Positions 47,849-58,273 are shown, counted from the first letter of the stretch. The stretch is 64,000 bases of DNA from Colwellia sp. MB02u-6 (GCF_014077095.1 NZ_JACGVG010000036.1:186001-250000); one strand, 5' to 3'. Notes: generated by a model from the sequence alone, not told the origin. Translations and numbers: made by a program.

Positions 47849-48363
47849 TGAAAAATAATTCTATTATAACGCTTACCATTTTGACCTTGTTATCATTAGT
47901 AACAAAAGCAGAAACACTTAATGGCAGTTTAGCCCAATGTCTAAAAATTCAAGAAAATTTAGCGCGTTTAGTTTGTTTTGATGACTTAGCTGAGCAAGCT
48001 GTACCGACCGACAATGTGACCACTAAAATAGAAAAAAATGCGCCCAAAGCTAAAGCCGAAAAGGCCATGGTTCTTACATCAACAAAAGTAGCAGACTTTG
48101 GTGCTGAACATTTAACCACATACAAAGTAGCTGAAGAAGACCAACAGGTTGTGTTAACTGTTGAGCAGTTAAGTAAAGATCACTATAATAAATGGCGCTT
48201 CACCTTTACAAACGGTCAACAATGGCAGCAAACTGATAATGACTTTCTTAGGGTTGAAGTCGGCGATAGTGTCTTACTTAAAAAAGGCTTTATGAGTGCG
48301 GTTTACTTGAAGAAAAACCAACCAGATTCCAACAGAAAAATTCGTGTTAAACGCTTGAAATAA
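47848..48363 (+). CDS. Periplasmic protein of unknown role between tatC and tatD
   Basis: 171 residues. A signal peptide (MKNNSIITLTILTLLSLVTKA) is followed by LAQCLKIQENLARLVCFDDLA, a C...RL.C.D pattern also found in VasI/TagO-like periplasmic proteins. The C-terminal part, KWRFTFTNGQQWQQTDND then a KIRVKRLK end, looks like a small beta domain. No type VI secretion genes are near. It overlaps tatC by one base, so it is translated with the Tat genes. Export through Sec is expected; no twin arginine is present. Confidence 0.7.
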   Translation: MKNNSIITLTILTLLSLVTKAETLNGSLAQCLKIQENLARLVCFDDLAEQAVPTDNVTTKIEKNAPKAKAEKAMVLTSTKVADFGAEHLTTYKVAEEDQQVVLTVEQLSKDHYNKWRFTFTNGQQWQQTDNDFLRVEVGDSVLLKKGFMSAVYLKKNQPDSNRKIRVKRLK

Positions 48364-48378
48364 CGAGTTTATAATACC

Positions 48379-49173
48379 TTGATTGATATTGGTGTTAACT
48401 TAACCAACACACGGTTTGACAAAGACCTTTCAGCTGTTATTGCCCGCGCTAAAGCAAAAAAAATTAATGCCTTACTGGTTACTGGCACTAATATTTTTGC
48501 AAGTAAGCAAGCGATTGAGCTTTGCCAGGATTATCCAGACTATTTATATAGTACTGCTGGTATTCATCCGCATGACGCAGACCATGCCGAAATAAATTTC
48601 CAACAACAGCTGGCTGATTTAGCGCAAAATAACTGCGTTAGAGCTATTGGTGAGTGTGGGCTAGACTTTAATCGTAATTTCTCAAGTGCCGTCAATCAAA
48701 AAAACGTTTTCACTCAGCAAGTGGCGTTAGCAGAGCAACTACAATTACCCTTATTCTTACATCAACGTGATGCCTTCGAGCCTTGGTTTGAAATTTTAAA
48801 ACCTTATATTGCTCGTATTCCGGCGATGGTTTCCCACTGCTTTACCGGCAATCAAAAACAGTTACAGCAGTGCATAGATGCTGACATGTATATTGGCATT
48901 ACAGGTTGGCTTTGCGATGAGCGTCGTGGTCAAGAGTTACGCGAAATTGTACCTTTTATTCCACTCGATCGACTGATGATCGAAACAGATGCGCCTTATT
49001 TAACGCCAAGAAACATTCGTCCAAAACCCAAGAGTAGCCGTAATGAACCTAGCTACTTACCTTATATTGTCACTGTTTTAGCTGAATTAATGGGTTATAG
49101 TGAACAGGAAGTTATCAAACAAACGAGCCTTAATAGTGAAAGCGTTTTCAATTTAAGTACTCGCAATGCCTAA
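48379..49173 (+). CDS. tatD: TatD-family metal-dependent DNase
   Basis: 264 residues from a TTG at 48379; MIDIGVNLTNTRFD aligns with the start of E. coli TatD (MFDIGVNL), so the TTG is right although no clear ribosome binding site precedes it. AGIHPHDAD, GECGLDF, LPLFLHQRDAFE, VSHCFTG and IETDAPYLTP carry the metal ligands of this TIM-barrel hydrolase. It is a 3'-5' nuclease and not needed for Tat transport. Last gene of tatABC-x-tatD, 15 bp after the periplasmic protein. Confidence 0.94.
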   Translation: MIDIGVNLTNTRFDKDLSAVIARAKAKKINALLVTGTNIFASKQAIELCQDYPDYLYSTAGIHPHDADHAEINFQQQLADLAQNNCVRAIGECGLDFNRNFSSAVNQKNVFTQQVALAEQLQLPLFLHQRDAFEPWFEILKPYIARIPAMVSHCFTGNQKQLQQCIDADMYIGITGWLCDERRGQELREIVPFIPLDRLMIETDAPYLTPRNIRPKPKSSRNEPSYLPYIVTVLAELMGYSEQEVIKQTSLNSESVFNLSTRNA

Positions 49174-49174
49174 T

Positions 49175-49450
49175 TCAGTACTGATGTTGCTTGTCGCTAT
49201 GGTGGTGAAGAATTTTACTTGATCCTGCTTGAAACAGATAAAAAGTGGGCTTTAGCTTTGGCAGAAGAAATTTGTCAACGTGTGCGCCAGTAAGATATTT
49301 TCAATCATGAAAACGTTATTCATTTAACCGTCAGTTATGGTGTGACAACGTATCAGCAAGAGCGAGGTGTGACACCTAAAATTAGCTTGATAAAGCAGAT
49401 AAAGCCCTTTATAAAGCTAAGCAAGCTGGTTGAGATCAAGTACAAATAAT
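49175..49450 (+). pseudogene. Remnant of a diguanylate cyclase (GGEEF) gene
   Basis: Directly after the tatD stop, STDVACRYGGEEFYLILLE and then TDKKWALALAEEICQRVRQ read as the active-site half of a GGDEF domain with the GGEEF motif. A TAA follows (49291), then DIFNHENVIHLTVSYGVTTY in the same frame, a frameshift near 49382, and DKADKALYKAKQAG, a stop, and DQVQI. The N-terminal half of the domain and any sensor part are absent. It is a fragment, not a gene. The rest of the 497-bp gap up to hemB holds no visible feature. Confidence 0.85.
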
Positions 49451-49661
49451 ACCCATTGAAATAATGAATCTGTTAGCTTAGTGCTTCAACAGTCATTTGA
49501 TAAAAAGCAAAATATGTTAAGTATTGTTATTTATCATATATTTTTGAGCCTTTATTTAATCACTACTGAGCTTCCTATGGGCTAGCTGAAAAATCTTATA
49601 GCTAAGTTGTAAATACATTAACTCAATGGGCATAGGTATAAGTAAAATTAAATTATTATAG

Positions 49662-50687
<1,026 letters not shown>

Positions 50688-50735
50688 ACAGCTGTTGAAA
50701 TACTCAAAACTGTGCTGAATTTACGTTCATTTAAT

Positions 50736-50762
50736 AGTCGTGCTTCATAGCACGGCTTTTTT
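50736..50762 (+). terminator. Intrinsic terminator of hemB
   Basis: AGTCGTGCT (50736-50744) pairs with AGCACGGCT (50749-50757) with one T-G wobble and a TCAT loop, followed by T5. Confidence 0.85.
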
Positions 50763-50840
50763 ATGCTCAGAAGCCAAGCACCATTTTTTCTCCCAGACGC
50801 TAATAGTTATAATAACTAACAGTACGAGTTTAATGATTTT

Positions 50841-52379
50841 TCAGTCTGGCGTGGCCAAGACGCTTAATTCATTTTCAAAGTCAATGTACAAGCGATAACC
50901 TAGGCGGGCAATATGGTTATTTTCTTGCTTTAATTCATCATGAATTAGCGCGTGTTGCATTAGCCAAGCTTTCGGTAAGGACAAGAGCAAAGCTTTCTCA
51001 TTGAGCCTTATGTGGTAGTTTGGTAATTTATCGTCTTTGCGGCGACGGCACAACTTTACTGCTAAGCGCAGAATAATTAATAATTTTGTCGCACTTTCAG
51101 CGTCTATCGCTGATTGTTGCTCAATAAGTGCTGGGTTGATATCACCTTTATAAAAAGTGACCAAACTAACGAGTAATTGCCGATCTGATTGACTAAAGCC
51201 CGCGAGATCTGCATGAGTAAGAATATAGGCACTGTGCTGTTGATGATATTTGTACTCAAGCAATAAGCCTATTTCATGCAAGTCCCCACTGGCCAATAAT
51301 AACTCTAATGCATTACCCTCAGGTAGATTCCATGTGCTTTTCAATTGGGTAAACAGCGTGCGAACTTGCCGCTTAACACTATCGGCATGTTGTTGATCAA
51401 TATGAAAACGTTCGCTTAACGCCTGAATAGTGCGCTGGCGAATATTGGTTGTGTGACTATTGGGTAACATTTCGTATAATAAGCCTTCACGTAAGGCACC
51501 ACTAGAGAGTGTTAACTGTTGAATAGAAAATTGTTGAAATAAGGCAATGAGAATAGCTAAGCCACTGGCAATCACAGGACTTCTCTCTGTTGATAAACCG
51601 GGTAAATTGATATCCTTGATATGCTCAAAGGTTTGTAATTGTTTTTGAACCTGATAAAGAAAGTCTAATGAAAGCACACTGGGCTTATGTTGATAAATCA
51701 ACATTTCGGCTAATGCTTGCATAGTACCTGAACCCCCTAGTACGCATTGCCAACCGATATCACAAAAACCAGCTTTTACCGTGGCAATAGTCTGTTCAGC
51801 GGCGGATATTGCATGAGCGAAGTTTTCAGCCGTAAGCGTACCATCAGGAAAATATTGTTGATTATAAGTGACACAACCCAAGTTGAGGCTATGGGCTTGT
51901 TTAACCCTAAAGCCTCGGCCAACAATAATCTCTGTACTAGCACCGCCAATATCTAAAACTAAGCGTTTATCTGCGCTATAACTGGTATGAGCTACACCAA
52001 GGTAGATGTGCTTAGCTTCAGCAATGCCACTTAACAAGGTGACTTTATGACCCAAAATCTTCTCAGCTTTGGCAATAAAATCAGCACGATTATGCGCTAA
52101 CCTTAAGGTGGCGGTAGCAACAATTCGAATATTTTCTTTGGGGATATCTTGCAGGCGCTCGGCAAAAAAACTTAAACATTCTAAGCCTTTTGCCATGGCT
52201 TGCTCAGACAATATGTTTTCTGCACTCAGGCCAGCAGCAAGGCGCACTTTACGCTTTACTTTATCAACAACCTGCACACTATCGGCAAGTTGTCTAGTGA
52301 GCAACATATGGAAGCTATTAGAGCCTAAATCGACCACGGCATACAGAGGTGATAAAGTCCCCATTGAAGTGGTCGTCAT
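50841..52379 (-). CDS. gppA: Ppx/GppA phosphatase (pppGpp 5'-phosphohydrolase)
   Basis: 512 residues. The ASKHA ATPase fold shows YAVVDLGSNSFHMLLTR (phosphate 1), RIVATATLRLAHNRADF and LVLDIGGASTEIIVG (phosphate 2), then an HD-like C-terminal half. It converts pppGpp to ppGpp and may cleave polyphosphate. The name gppA rests on residue similarity to E. coli GppA and on the same neighbourhood (gppA-rhlB / trxA-rho). It begins 3 bp after the rhlB stop, so one transcript is expected. Confidence 0.9.
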   Translation of the reverse strand: MTTTSMGTLSPLYAVVDLGSNSFHMLLTRQLADSVQVVDKVKRKVRLAAGLSAENILSEQAMAKGLECLSFFAERLQDIPKENIRIVATATLRLAHNRADFIAKAEKILGHKVTLLSGIAEAKHIYLGVAHTSYSADKRLVLDIGGASTEIIVGRGFRVKQAHSLNLGCVTYNQQYFPDGTLTAENFAHAISAAEQTIATVKAGFCDIGWQCVLGGSGTMQALAEMLIYQHKPSVLSLDFLYQVQKQLQTFEHIKDINLPGLSTERSPVIASGLAILIALFQQFSIQQLTLSSGALREGLLYEMLPNSHTTNIRQRTIQALSERFHIDQQHADSVKRQVRTLFTQLKSTWNLPEGNALELLLASGDLHEIGLLLEYKYHQQHSAYILTHADLAGFSQSDRQLLVSLVTFYKGDINPALIEQQSAIDAESATKLLIILRLAVKLCRRRKDDKLPNYHIRLNEKALLLSLPKAWLMQHALIHDELKQENNHIARLGYRLYIDFENELSVLATPD

Positions 52380-52382
52380 TAA

Positions 52383-53648
52383 TTAGCTGTTCCTTTGAGG
52401 CCTAGTACCTGGATTGCGGCTTCGATTTTGGCCACCATTGTGAGGCTTATGACGACGCGGGCGTGGTTTAGGTCTTGGTAAGTCGGTCAATAGCGCATCA
52501 TGATGATATTTACTGACAGGTAATGAATGCTCAATGTAGCTTTCAATTGCCGGTAAATTAAAAACATATTGCTCACATGCTAAGCTAATGGCATGGCCAG
52601 TAGCACCAGCTCGACCTGTACGACCAATACGATGTACATAATCTTCACAGTCATCAGGTAAGTCGAAATTGAATACATGAGTCACGGCTTCAATATGTAA
52701 ACCACGTGCCGCTACATCGGTAGCGACTAAAACATCGAGTTGCCCCGCAGTAAATTGCTCTAAAATTTTCAGACGTTTCTTTTGAATAACGTCACCGGTA
52801 AGCATACCAACACGAATATTATCCGCTTCAAGGTGGGCATATATTTTTTCACAAACATGTTTAGTGTTGGCAAAAATAATCGCTTTATCTGGCCAATCTT
52901 CTTCAATCAATGTTTGTAGTAAAGACATTTTATCTTCGTTAGAAGGATAAAATAGCTCTTCAGAAATACGAACATTGGTTTTCTGGTCGGGTTCTACTTC
53001 AACACTGTCAGGATCGTTCATGTGTTCAAAAGCTAATTCTTTAACCCGAAAAGATAAGGTAGCAGAAAATAGCATACTTAAACGCTCATTCGCTGCCGGC
53101 ATTTTTCCAAACATATAACGAATATCTTTAATAAAGCCTAAATCGAACATACGATCAGCTTCATCAAGTACCACAACTTCGATATTACCAAGGTTATAAA
53201 TACCTTGTTTTAAGTAATCAAGTAAGCGACCACAAGTGCCGATCAAAATATCTACACCTTGTTCAAGTTCTTGGCGTTGACTTTCGTAACCTTCACCACC
53301 ATATACAATACCAAGACGTAACCCGGTACTTTTTGCCATTTCAATGGCATCGCGATGAATTTGAATAGCAAGCTCACGTGTTGGCGCCATAATTAAGGCA
53401 CGCGGTTGATTGTGGCTAACATCTTTTTTCTGTAATAAATGATGAAATGTTGCAGCTAAAAAGGCAATAGTTTTACCTTCACCAGTTTGCGCTTGACCGG
53501 CAATATCTTTGCCCGTCATGAGTATAGGAAGAGACTTTGCTTGAATTGCAGTACAATATTCAAAGCCCATTGATTCGAGGCCGTTTACCACGGTAGGCTC
53601 GAGCTTAAGTTCGGAGAACTTTATTTCTGTTAAGTGTGTTTTTTTCAT
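52383..53648 (-). CDS. rhlB: ATP-dependent RNA helicase RhlB
   Basis: 421 residues, the same length as E. coli RhlB. Motifs: Q motif [27 protein letters not shown] (I), [11 protein letters not shown] (Ia), [14 protein letters not shown] (II), LFSATLS (III), [15 protein letters not shown] (V), [10 protein letters not shown] (VI). The C-terminal tail is arginine and proline rich. RhlB unwinds RNA in the RNase E degradosome. Divergent from trxA with 187 bp between, and followed by gppA. Confidence 0.96.
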   Translation of the reverse strand: MKKTHLTEIKFSELKLEPTVVNGLESMGFEYCTAIQAKSLPILMTGKDIAGQAQTGEGKTIAFLAATFHHLLQKKDVSHNQPRALIMAPTRELAIQIHRDAIEMAKSTGLRLGIVYGGEGYESQRQELEQGVDILIGTCGRLLDYLKQGIYNLGNIEVVVLDEADRMFDLGFIKDIRYMFGKMPAANERLSMLFSATLSFRVKELAFEHMNDPDSVEVEPDQKTNVRISEELFYPSNEDKMSLLQTLIEEDWPDKAIIFANTKHVCEKIYAHLEADNIRVGMLTGDVIQKKRLKILEQFTAGQLDVLVATDVAARGLHIEAVTHVFNFDLPDDCEDYVHRIGRTGRAGATGHAISLACEQYVFNLPAIESYIEHSLPVSKYHHDALLTDLPRPKPRPRRHKPHNGGQNRSRNPGTRPQRNS

Positions 53649-53835
53649 ACCGCTAGCTTAACAGGTTACGCTATTAATAAAAATTAGATTCACATAAAAG
53701 CCTTAATAAATTGATAGCATTAGTTGATTTTGAAATAAAACGTCGATAACTGTTATATATCAATGTTGGTAATTGATGGTGATGAAGGTATAATCTTAAA
53801 CAATTGGCGATAGGCCACCTTTAATGGAGATATAA

Positions 53836-54162
53836 ATGAGCGATAAAATTGTTCAGTTAACAGATGATAGTTTTGACACTGATGTAATCAATGCATCTGG
53901 TTTAGTCCTAGTTGATTTTTGGGCTGAATGGTGTGGACCATGTAAAATGATCGCGCCGTTGTTAAATGACGTTGCTGAAGAATATGCTGGTAAATTAACT
54001 ATCGGTAAATTAAACATTGATCAAAATTCTAACACTCCACCTAAATACGGCATTCGTGGTATTCCTACGCTGTTGCTATTTAAAGATGGCGTTGTCGCTG
54101 ACACTAAAGTTGGTGCGTTATCAAAAACTCAATTAAAAGAGTTTATTGATAAGAATTTATAA
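53836..54162 (+). CDS. trxA: Thioredoxin 1
   Basis: 108 residues, a single thioredoxin fold with [10 protein letters not shown] (active-site CGPC) and the cis-proline [11 protein letters not shown]. It is a cytoplasmic disulfide reductase. TGGAGATATAA precedes the ATG. Followed by its own terminator and rho, as in E. coli. Confidence 0.97.
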   Translation: MSDKIVQLTDDSFDTDVINASGLVLVDFWAEWCGPCKMIAPLLNDVAEEYAGKLTIGKLNIDQNSNTPPKYGIRGIPTLLLFKDGVVADTKVGALSKTQLKEFIDKNL

Positions 54163-54190
54163 AAAAAGGCCCGAATAATCGGGCCTTTTT
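54163..54190 (+). terminator. Intrinsic terminator of trxA
   Basis: AAAAAGGCCCGA (54163-54174) and TCGGGCCTTTTT (54179-54190) form a perfect 12-bp stem with an ATAA loop, directly after the stop codon. Confidence 0.93.
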
Positions 54191-54260
54191 GTTTTTTAGC
54201 TAAAGATCAACTAAGTGATCCTTTACGGCTTTGCTTTTTAATGCTAAATTTAGATTTCGA

Positions 54261-54349
54261 ACAAAAGAACATCTCAAAACCATACTCAAACATCCTAAAT
54301 CGCCAAACGGCGCAGCATAACAACCTAAATAGTCTAAGAACCCACCACT
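54261..54349 (+). promoter_or_regulatory. C-rich, G-poor rho leader (possible rut site)
   Basis: By hand count these 89 bases hold about 28 C and 8 G, with little structure except CGCC-AAA-CGGCG (54301-54312). No purine-rich Shine-Dalgarno sequence precedes the rho ATG (the last bases are CCCACCACT). E. coli rho is autoregulated through Rho-dependent termination in its leader. This composition fits the same mechanism, by inference. Confidence 0.5.
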
Positions 54350-55609
54350 ATGAATCTTAATGAACTTAAAGAAAAGTCGATCAGCGAACTAATTCAGCTC
54401 GCAGAATCAATGAAATTGGAGCATTTGGCTCGTAATCGCAAGCAAGACATTATTTTTGCCATTTTAAAAGCCCATGCTAAAAGTGGTGAAGATATTTTTG
54501 GTAGTGGTGTTTTAGAAATTCTACAAGATGGCTTTGGATTTTTGCGATCAGCAGATTCTTCTTATTTAGCCGGTCCTGATGATATATATGTATCACCAAG
54601 CCAAATACGCCGATTTAGCATGCGTACCGGTGATACTATTAACGGTAAAATTCGCCCACCAAAAGATGGCGAACGTTATTTTGCGCTATTAAAAGTTAAT
54701 GAAGTTAACTTTGATCGACCTGAAAATTCTCGTAATAAAATTCTTTTTGAAAACCTAACACCTATTCATCCAACCAATCGTATGACGATGGAACGTGGTA
54801 ACGGTTCGACTGAAGATATTACCGCACGTGTGTTAGATTTAGCTTCACCAATTGGTAAAGGACAACGTGGTTTGATCGTTGCACCACCGAAAGCGGGTAA
54901 AACTTTATTACTACAAAATATTGCCCAAAGCATTGCCCATAATCACCCCGATGCTGAATTAATGGTATTACTTATTGATGAACGGCCGGAAGAAGTAACA
55001 GAAATGCAACGCTTAGTTAAAGGTGAAGTTATTGCTTCTACCTTTGATGAGCCAGCGAGTCGTCATGTTCAAGTAGCAGAAATGGTTATTGAAAAGGCAA
55101 AACGTTTAGTTGAACATAAAAAAGATGTGGTTATTTTACTCGATTCAATTACTCGATTAGCACGTGCGTACAATACGGTTATTCCATCATCAGGTAAAAT
55201 ATTAACTGGTGGTGTTGATGCCAATGCCTTACATCGTCCAAAACGCTTTTTTGGTGCAGCGCGTAATATTGAAGAAGGTGGTAGCTTAACTATCATAGCA
55301 ACAGCCCTTGTTGATACTGGCTCTAAAATGGATGAAGTTATCTACGAAGAGTTTAAAGGCACAGGTAATATGGAATTACACTTATCACGCAAAATTGCAG
55401 AAAAACGTGTTTTCCCAGCCATTCATTTTAACCGCAGTGGCACACGTCGTGAAGAGTTATTAACTAAGCCTGATGAATTACAAAAAATGTGGATATTACG
55501 TAAAATCGTCCATGAAATGGGTGAAATTGACGCGATGGAATTCATGATTGATAAACTGGCGATGACAAAAACTAATAATGAGTTTTTTGATTCGATGAAG
55601 CGCCAGTAA
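54350..55609 (+). CDS. rho: Transcription termination factor Rho
   Basis: 419 residues, as in E. coli, and very similar throughout. The primary RNA-binding site is in [20 protein letters not shown], Walker A is APPKAGKT, Walker [15 protein letters not shown], the Q-loop and R-loop are near [17 protein letters not shown]. It is a hexameric RNA translocase that ends transcription. The leader lacks a Shine-Dalgarno sequence and is C-rich. A terminator follows. Confidence 0.98.
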   Translation: MNLNELKEKSISELIQLAESMKLEHLARNRKQDIIFAILKAHAKSGEDIFGSGVLEILQDGFGFLRSADSSYLAGPDDIYVSPSQIRRFSMRTGDTINGKIRPPKDGERYFALLKVNEVNFDRPENSRNKILFENLTPIHPTNRMTMERGNGSTEDITARVLDLASPIGKGQRGLIVAPPKAGKTLLLQNIAQSIAHNHPDAELMVLLIDERPEEVTEMQRLVKGEVIASTFDEPASRHVQVAEMVIEKAKRLVEHKKDVVILLDSITRLARAYNTVIPSSGKILTGGVDANALHRPKRFFGAARNIEEGGSLTIIATALVDTGSKMDEVIYEEFKGTGNMELHLSRKIAEKRVFPAIHFNRSGTRREELLTKPDELQKMWILRKIVHEMGEIDAMEFMIDKLAMTKTNNEFFDSMKRQ

Positions 55610-55629
55610 TACCAAGATAAAAATTGTTT

Positions 55630-55658
55630 AATAATGCCAGCAAATGCTGGCATTATTA
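55630..55658 (+). terminator. Hairpin terminator of rho
   Basis: ATAATGCCAGC (55631-55641) pairs with GCTGGCATTAT (55646-55656) around AAAT. The following bases are AT-rich but not a clean T-tract. Confidence 0.7.
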
Positions 55659-56147
55659 TATCAGCAATAAAATTACCTTCTTATAGTAATTGAACAATAA
55701 TGGCTGCTGCTAAGTGGGTCTAAACATGTGATATCCATTTTACTTTCAATCACCCTCGCACGCTAATCCTCAATAATGTGCTCCTGCTTTCTTTTTTTAT
55801 TTTACCTCGACATATAAGAATGTATACCTGTAGGAAAGTGATGTGCTTAGATGGATATAAAGCAGCTTTAATATTGCAATGACAATCGAAGTTGAAAAAA
55901 TCATTAACATCATATTACTATCAATTAGGGGTTTTATCTTTCAACAGTTATAATACTGACAAATTTTTGGTTAAATTCTAATATCGTCTTTTGAAAGATT
56001 TCATCAATCAATTGGAGAAAGTAGCCTAACTAAAACCTCTTAGTCAGACAATTTCAAAACAGTATTTAGTTAGTCTAATTGCTGTAACTCATACACTAAT
56101 AATACTGTAGCAAAACAACAAGCAGGCAGTAACAAGGTACAAGATAA
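55659..56147. other. Gene-free region between rho and fre
   Basis: About 490 bp of AT-rich DNA with no reading frame or protein-like fragment that I can recognise on either strand. In Vibrio and Shewanella ubiD commonly occupies this place; no ubiD piece is visible. The region must carry the fre promoter. Confidence 0.5.
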
Positions 56148-56843
56148 ATGAAAGTGATTACATGTCAGGTAGCGTCGTTAACACCATTAACAGAGCATGT
56201 TTATAAGGCGCTTTTAAAACCAAGTCAGCCTGTTGATTTTTCTGCCGGACAATATTTAAATTTTGTAATGAGTGACAATGATAAACGCCCTTTTTCAATT
56301 GCTAGTGCCCCGGGTGCACAATTAATTGAATTACAAATTGGTGCTTTTGGCTCAGACAGTTATCCAATGCAAGTTATTGAGCACATTAAAGCCAACACTG
56401 AAGTTACCATCGAAATGCCGCTGGGTAATGCGCAATTACGCGAAGAAAGTACACGCCCATTATTACTTATTGCCGGTGGTACAGGATTTTCATACATAAA
56501 ATCTATGTTTGAATATTTAGCATTACAGCATTCTGAACGTGAAGTTATCGTTTACTGGGGCTTACGTGACCCAAGTGCGTGTTATGAGCTAGAGCAAACA
56601 GCAGCCATAATTAATAAGTTACCCAATGGTAAATTTACCCCCGTAATTGAAGCGCCAAATGATGATTGGCAAGGTCGCACAGGCATGGTACATAAAGTGG
56701 TGATGGCAGAAGTTAACAACTTAGTCGATTATGACATTTACTTAGCTGGCCGTTTTGAAATGGTCGCTGCCGTGCGTGAAGACTTTGTTAAGCAAGGCGC
56801 ATTAATTGAACATATGTATGCTGATGCCTTTGCATTTATTTAA
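56148..56843 (+). CDS. fre: NAD(P)H-flavin reductase
   Basis: 231 residues (E. coli Fre 233). The flavin-binding DKRPFSIASAP and the NAD-binding LLLIAGGTGFSYIKSM are intact, and the C-terminal YADAFAFI is near that of Fre. It reduces free flavins such as FMN and riboflavin, and so supports ferric reduction and ribonucleotide reductase activation. It is monocistronic. Confidence 0.94.
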   Translation: MKVITCQVASLTPLTEHVYKALLKPSQPVDFSAGQYLNFVMSDNDKRPFSIASAPGAQLIELQIGAFGSDSYPMQVIEHIKANTEVTIEMPLGNAQLREESTRPLLLIAGGTGFSYIKSMFEYLALQHSEREVIVYWGLRDPSACYELEQTAAIINKLPNGKFTPVIEAPNDDWQGRTGMVHKVVMAEVNNLVDYDIYLAGRFEMVAAVREDFVKQGALIEHMYADAFAFI

Positions 56844-56881
56844 TAACAATTTTATTAAATAATTGGCCACCTTTAGTGGTT

Positions 56882-56902
56882 AAAATAGCCTAGGGCTATT
56901 TT
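56882..56902 (+). terminator. Terminator-like hairpin after fre
   Basis: AAAATAGCC (56882-56890) and GGCTATTTT (56894-56902) pair over 9 bp with a TAG loop. The rest of the 321-bp gap to the next gene shows nothing else. Confidence 0.65.
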
Positions 56903-57164
56903 GTTGAACACATGGACGTGAATACTTAGGTTTAATCTAACACAATAAATATTACCCTTAAATTATTGCTATCAATACCCGATAGGTACAGAAATTGAAA
57001 TCCAATCACTATCCATGGATTCATAGTTAAGCTCCAAAGGGGAGGCTGAACGATTAATGAATAATTGGTTTTATTTATAGTGAGAAAAATAACTAAGAAA
57101 GATCTACAGCCAATTTTTTCGAATAATTCAATTTCAGTTGTTACAAATTAAACAAAGCTAAAAA

Positions 57165-57845
57165 TTAATAATAAGCTTCTTTCGCATTGGCTAAGTAAGT
57201 ATTTGCCAAAACTACAAAGTCTTCCATTGGGCCATTTAAATTGCTTGCGGCAATAAATAAGTGCGCGCCAAGTGCATGATGTAATACTTCACTATGATGC
57301 AAAAAAGCGGCTAATGGCCCTTTAATGATGCTACCATCTTTTAAAACGTAAGGTTCAAAATTTAAAATGCCCTGCTCAAAGGTTAGCAATTGATGCTTAA
57401 TACAATAGTGAATCAAGGGCTTTTGTTCGTGGATCATGCGGTTGGCTAAACGCAGAGAGATATTGTCTGCTATGCTATCTATCGAACTTAATTTTATGCC
57501 AACGTAATTTAATTCTTCGCGGTTGATGCCGACTGTATTGCTCACGCAATGTAGGTTGCGGATCTGTTGCCAATTAAGTTGCCAACGACCATGACGATGA
57601 TGAAAAGTTAAGGTTTCAGCTGTCAGGATCAAACTGTATGTGGGTTCAGCTAACTTTAGTAAACCGATAAATATCGTCACTAAGCAAGCGAGGACCATAA
57701 ACATTAGAGGAAAGCGAGCTTGCTGCCAATAATAGCTGCATAGCCAAGCCATAATAAATAAAGCTATAAACCCGGTTAAGGTGATAAATAAACCATGATG
57801 ACGGGCGACAGCTTTAATTTTCATTACATTATTATTTTTTTTCAT
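57165..57845 (-). CDS. Inner-membrane protein, DUF2982-like
   Basis: 226 residues. Two membrane helices near the N-terminus (LFITLTGFIALFIMAWLCSY and FPLMFMVLACLVTIFIGLL) are followed by a PH-like beta domain (YSLILTAETLTFHHRHGRWQ, QIRNLHCV) and a helical C-terminus. The layout fits the DUF2982 family of Alteromonadales, of unknown function; I am only moderately sure of that name. An ATG at 57824 (MKIKAVARHH) is an alternative start. Divergent from arfA. Confidence 0.65.
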   Translation of the reverse strand: MKKNNNVMKIKAVARHHGLFITLTGFIALFIMAWLCSYYWQQARFPLMFMVLACLVTIFIGLLKLAEPTYSLILTAETLTFHHRHGRWQLNWQQIRNLHCVSNTVGINREELNYVGIKLSSIDSIADNISLRLANRMIHEQKPLIHYCIKHQLLTFEQGILNFEPYVLKDGSIIKGPLAAFLHHSEVLHHALGAHLFIAASNLNGPMEDFVVLANTYLANAKEAYY

Positions 57846-57982
57846 AGGTTTTATAATGGTAATTAATCTTATTTAAAATTTGTGTATAATTTTTTGATTC
57901 GTATATACTCTACGCGTTTTGGCTGTGAAGCAATAATTTTGTAGTAATTTAACTTAATAAACGAAGTAAAAGGTAAACTAAT

Positions 57983-58186
57983 ATGACAAAGACTAAAGTA
58001 AAAAAACACCAAGGAAATCATGGTGGTTGTGAGTTAGGCCGTGGGGTTATTAAAGATAATTTTTTAGCGGCTATTGTTACGTCAAGATTGTATAAACAGC
58101 AAATAGTTAGCGCTAAAAAAGGTAAGGGTGCTTATCAAAGAACACAAAAACATAAAGGACAAGAGTCCTATTTAATAGCGGTTTAG
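57983..58186 (+). CDS. arfA: Alternative ribosome-rescue factor ArfA
   Basis: 67 residues. GRGVIKDNFLAAIVTSRLY then KKGKGAYQRTQKHKG is the ArfA pattern (IKDN.xeAll...lFr.R...kKGKGsY.R). ArfA recruits RF2 to ribosomes stalled on mRNAs without a stop codon, as back-up to tmRNA. AGTAAAAGG lies before the ATG. The last six sense codons form one arm of a long hairpin and the stop codon lies in its loop (58165-58218), as if the message were built to lose its stop codon. This is how ArfA is placed under tmRNA control in E. coli. Confidence 0.9.
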   Translation: MTKTKVKKHQGNHGGCELGRGVIKDNFLAAIVTSRLYKQQIVSAKKGKGAYQRTQKHKGQESYLIAV

Positions 58187-58218
58187 GCCCTTAGGTTGTA
58201 ACCATTATTAAATAGGGC
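58165..58218 (+). promoter_or_regulatory. arfA 3' hairpin enclosing the stop codon
   Basis: The arm at 58165-58183 (GTCCTATTTAATAGCGGTT) and the arm at 58200-58218 pair over 19 positions with two G-T wobbles and one mismatch. The TAG stop is at 58184-58186, the first bases of the 16-nt loop. TTTT follows, so it may also terminate transcription. RNase III cleavage in the stem would give non-stop arfA mRNA. Confidence 0.75.
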
Positions 58219-58273
58219 TTTTAAGCTTTATACATTTACCTACTGCTGATCGGTGCGTGTTAGCCGAGAGTAA

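Noticed and set aside
47848-48363. Type VI secretion protein VasI/TagO
   Set aside because: Only the short C...RL.C.D pattern fits, there are no type VI genes nearby, and the C-terminal part differs. It is left as unknown function.
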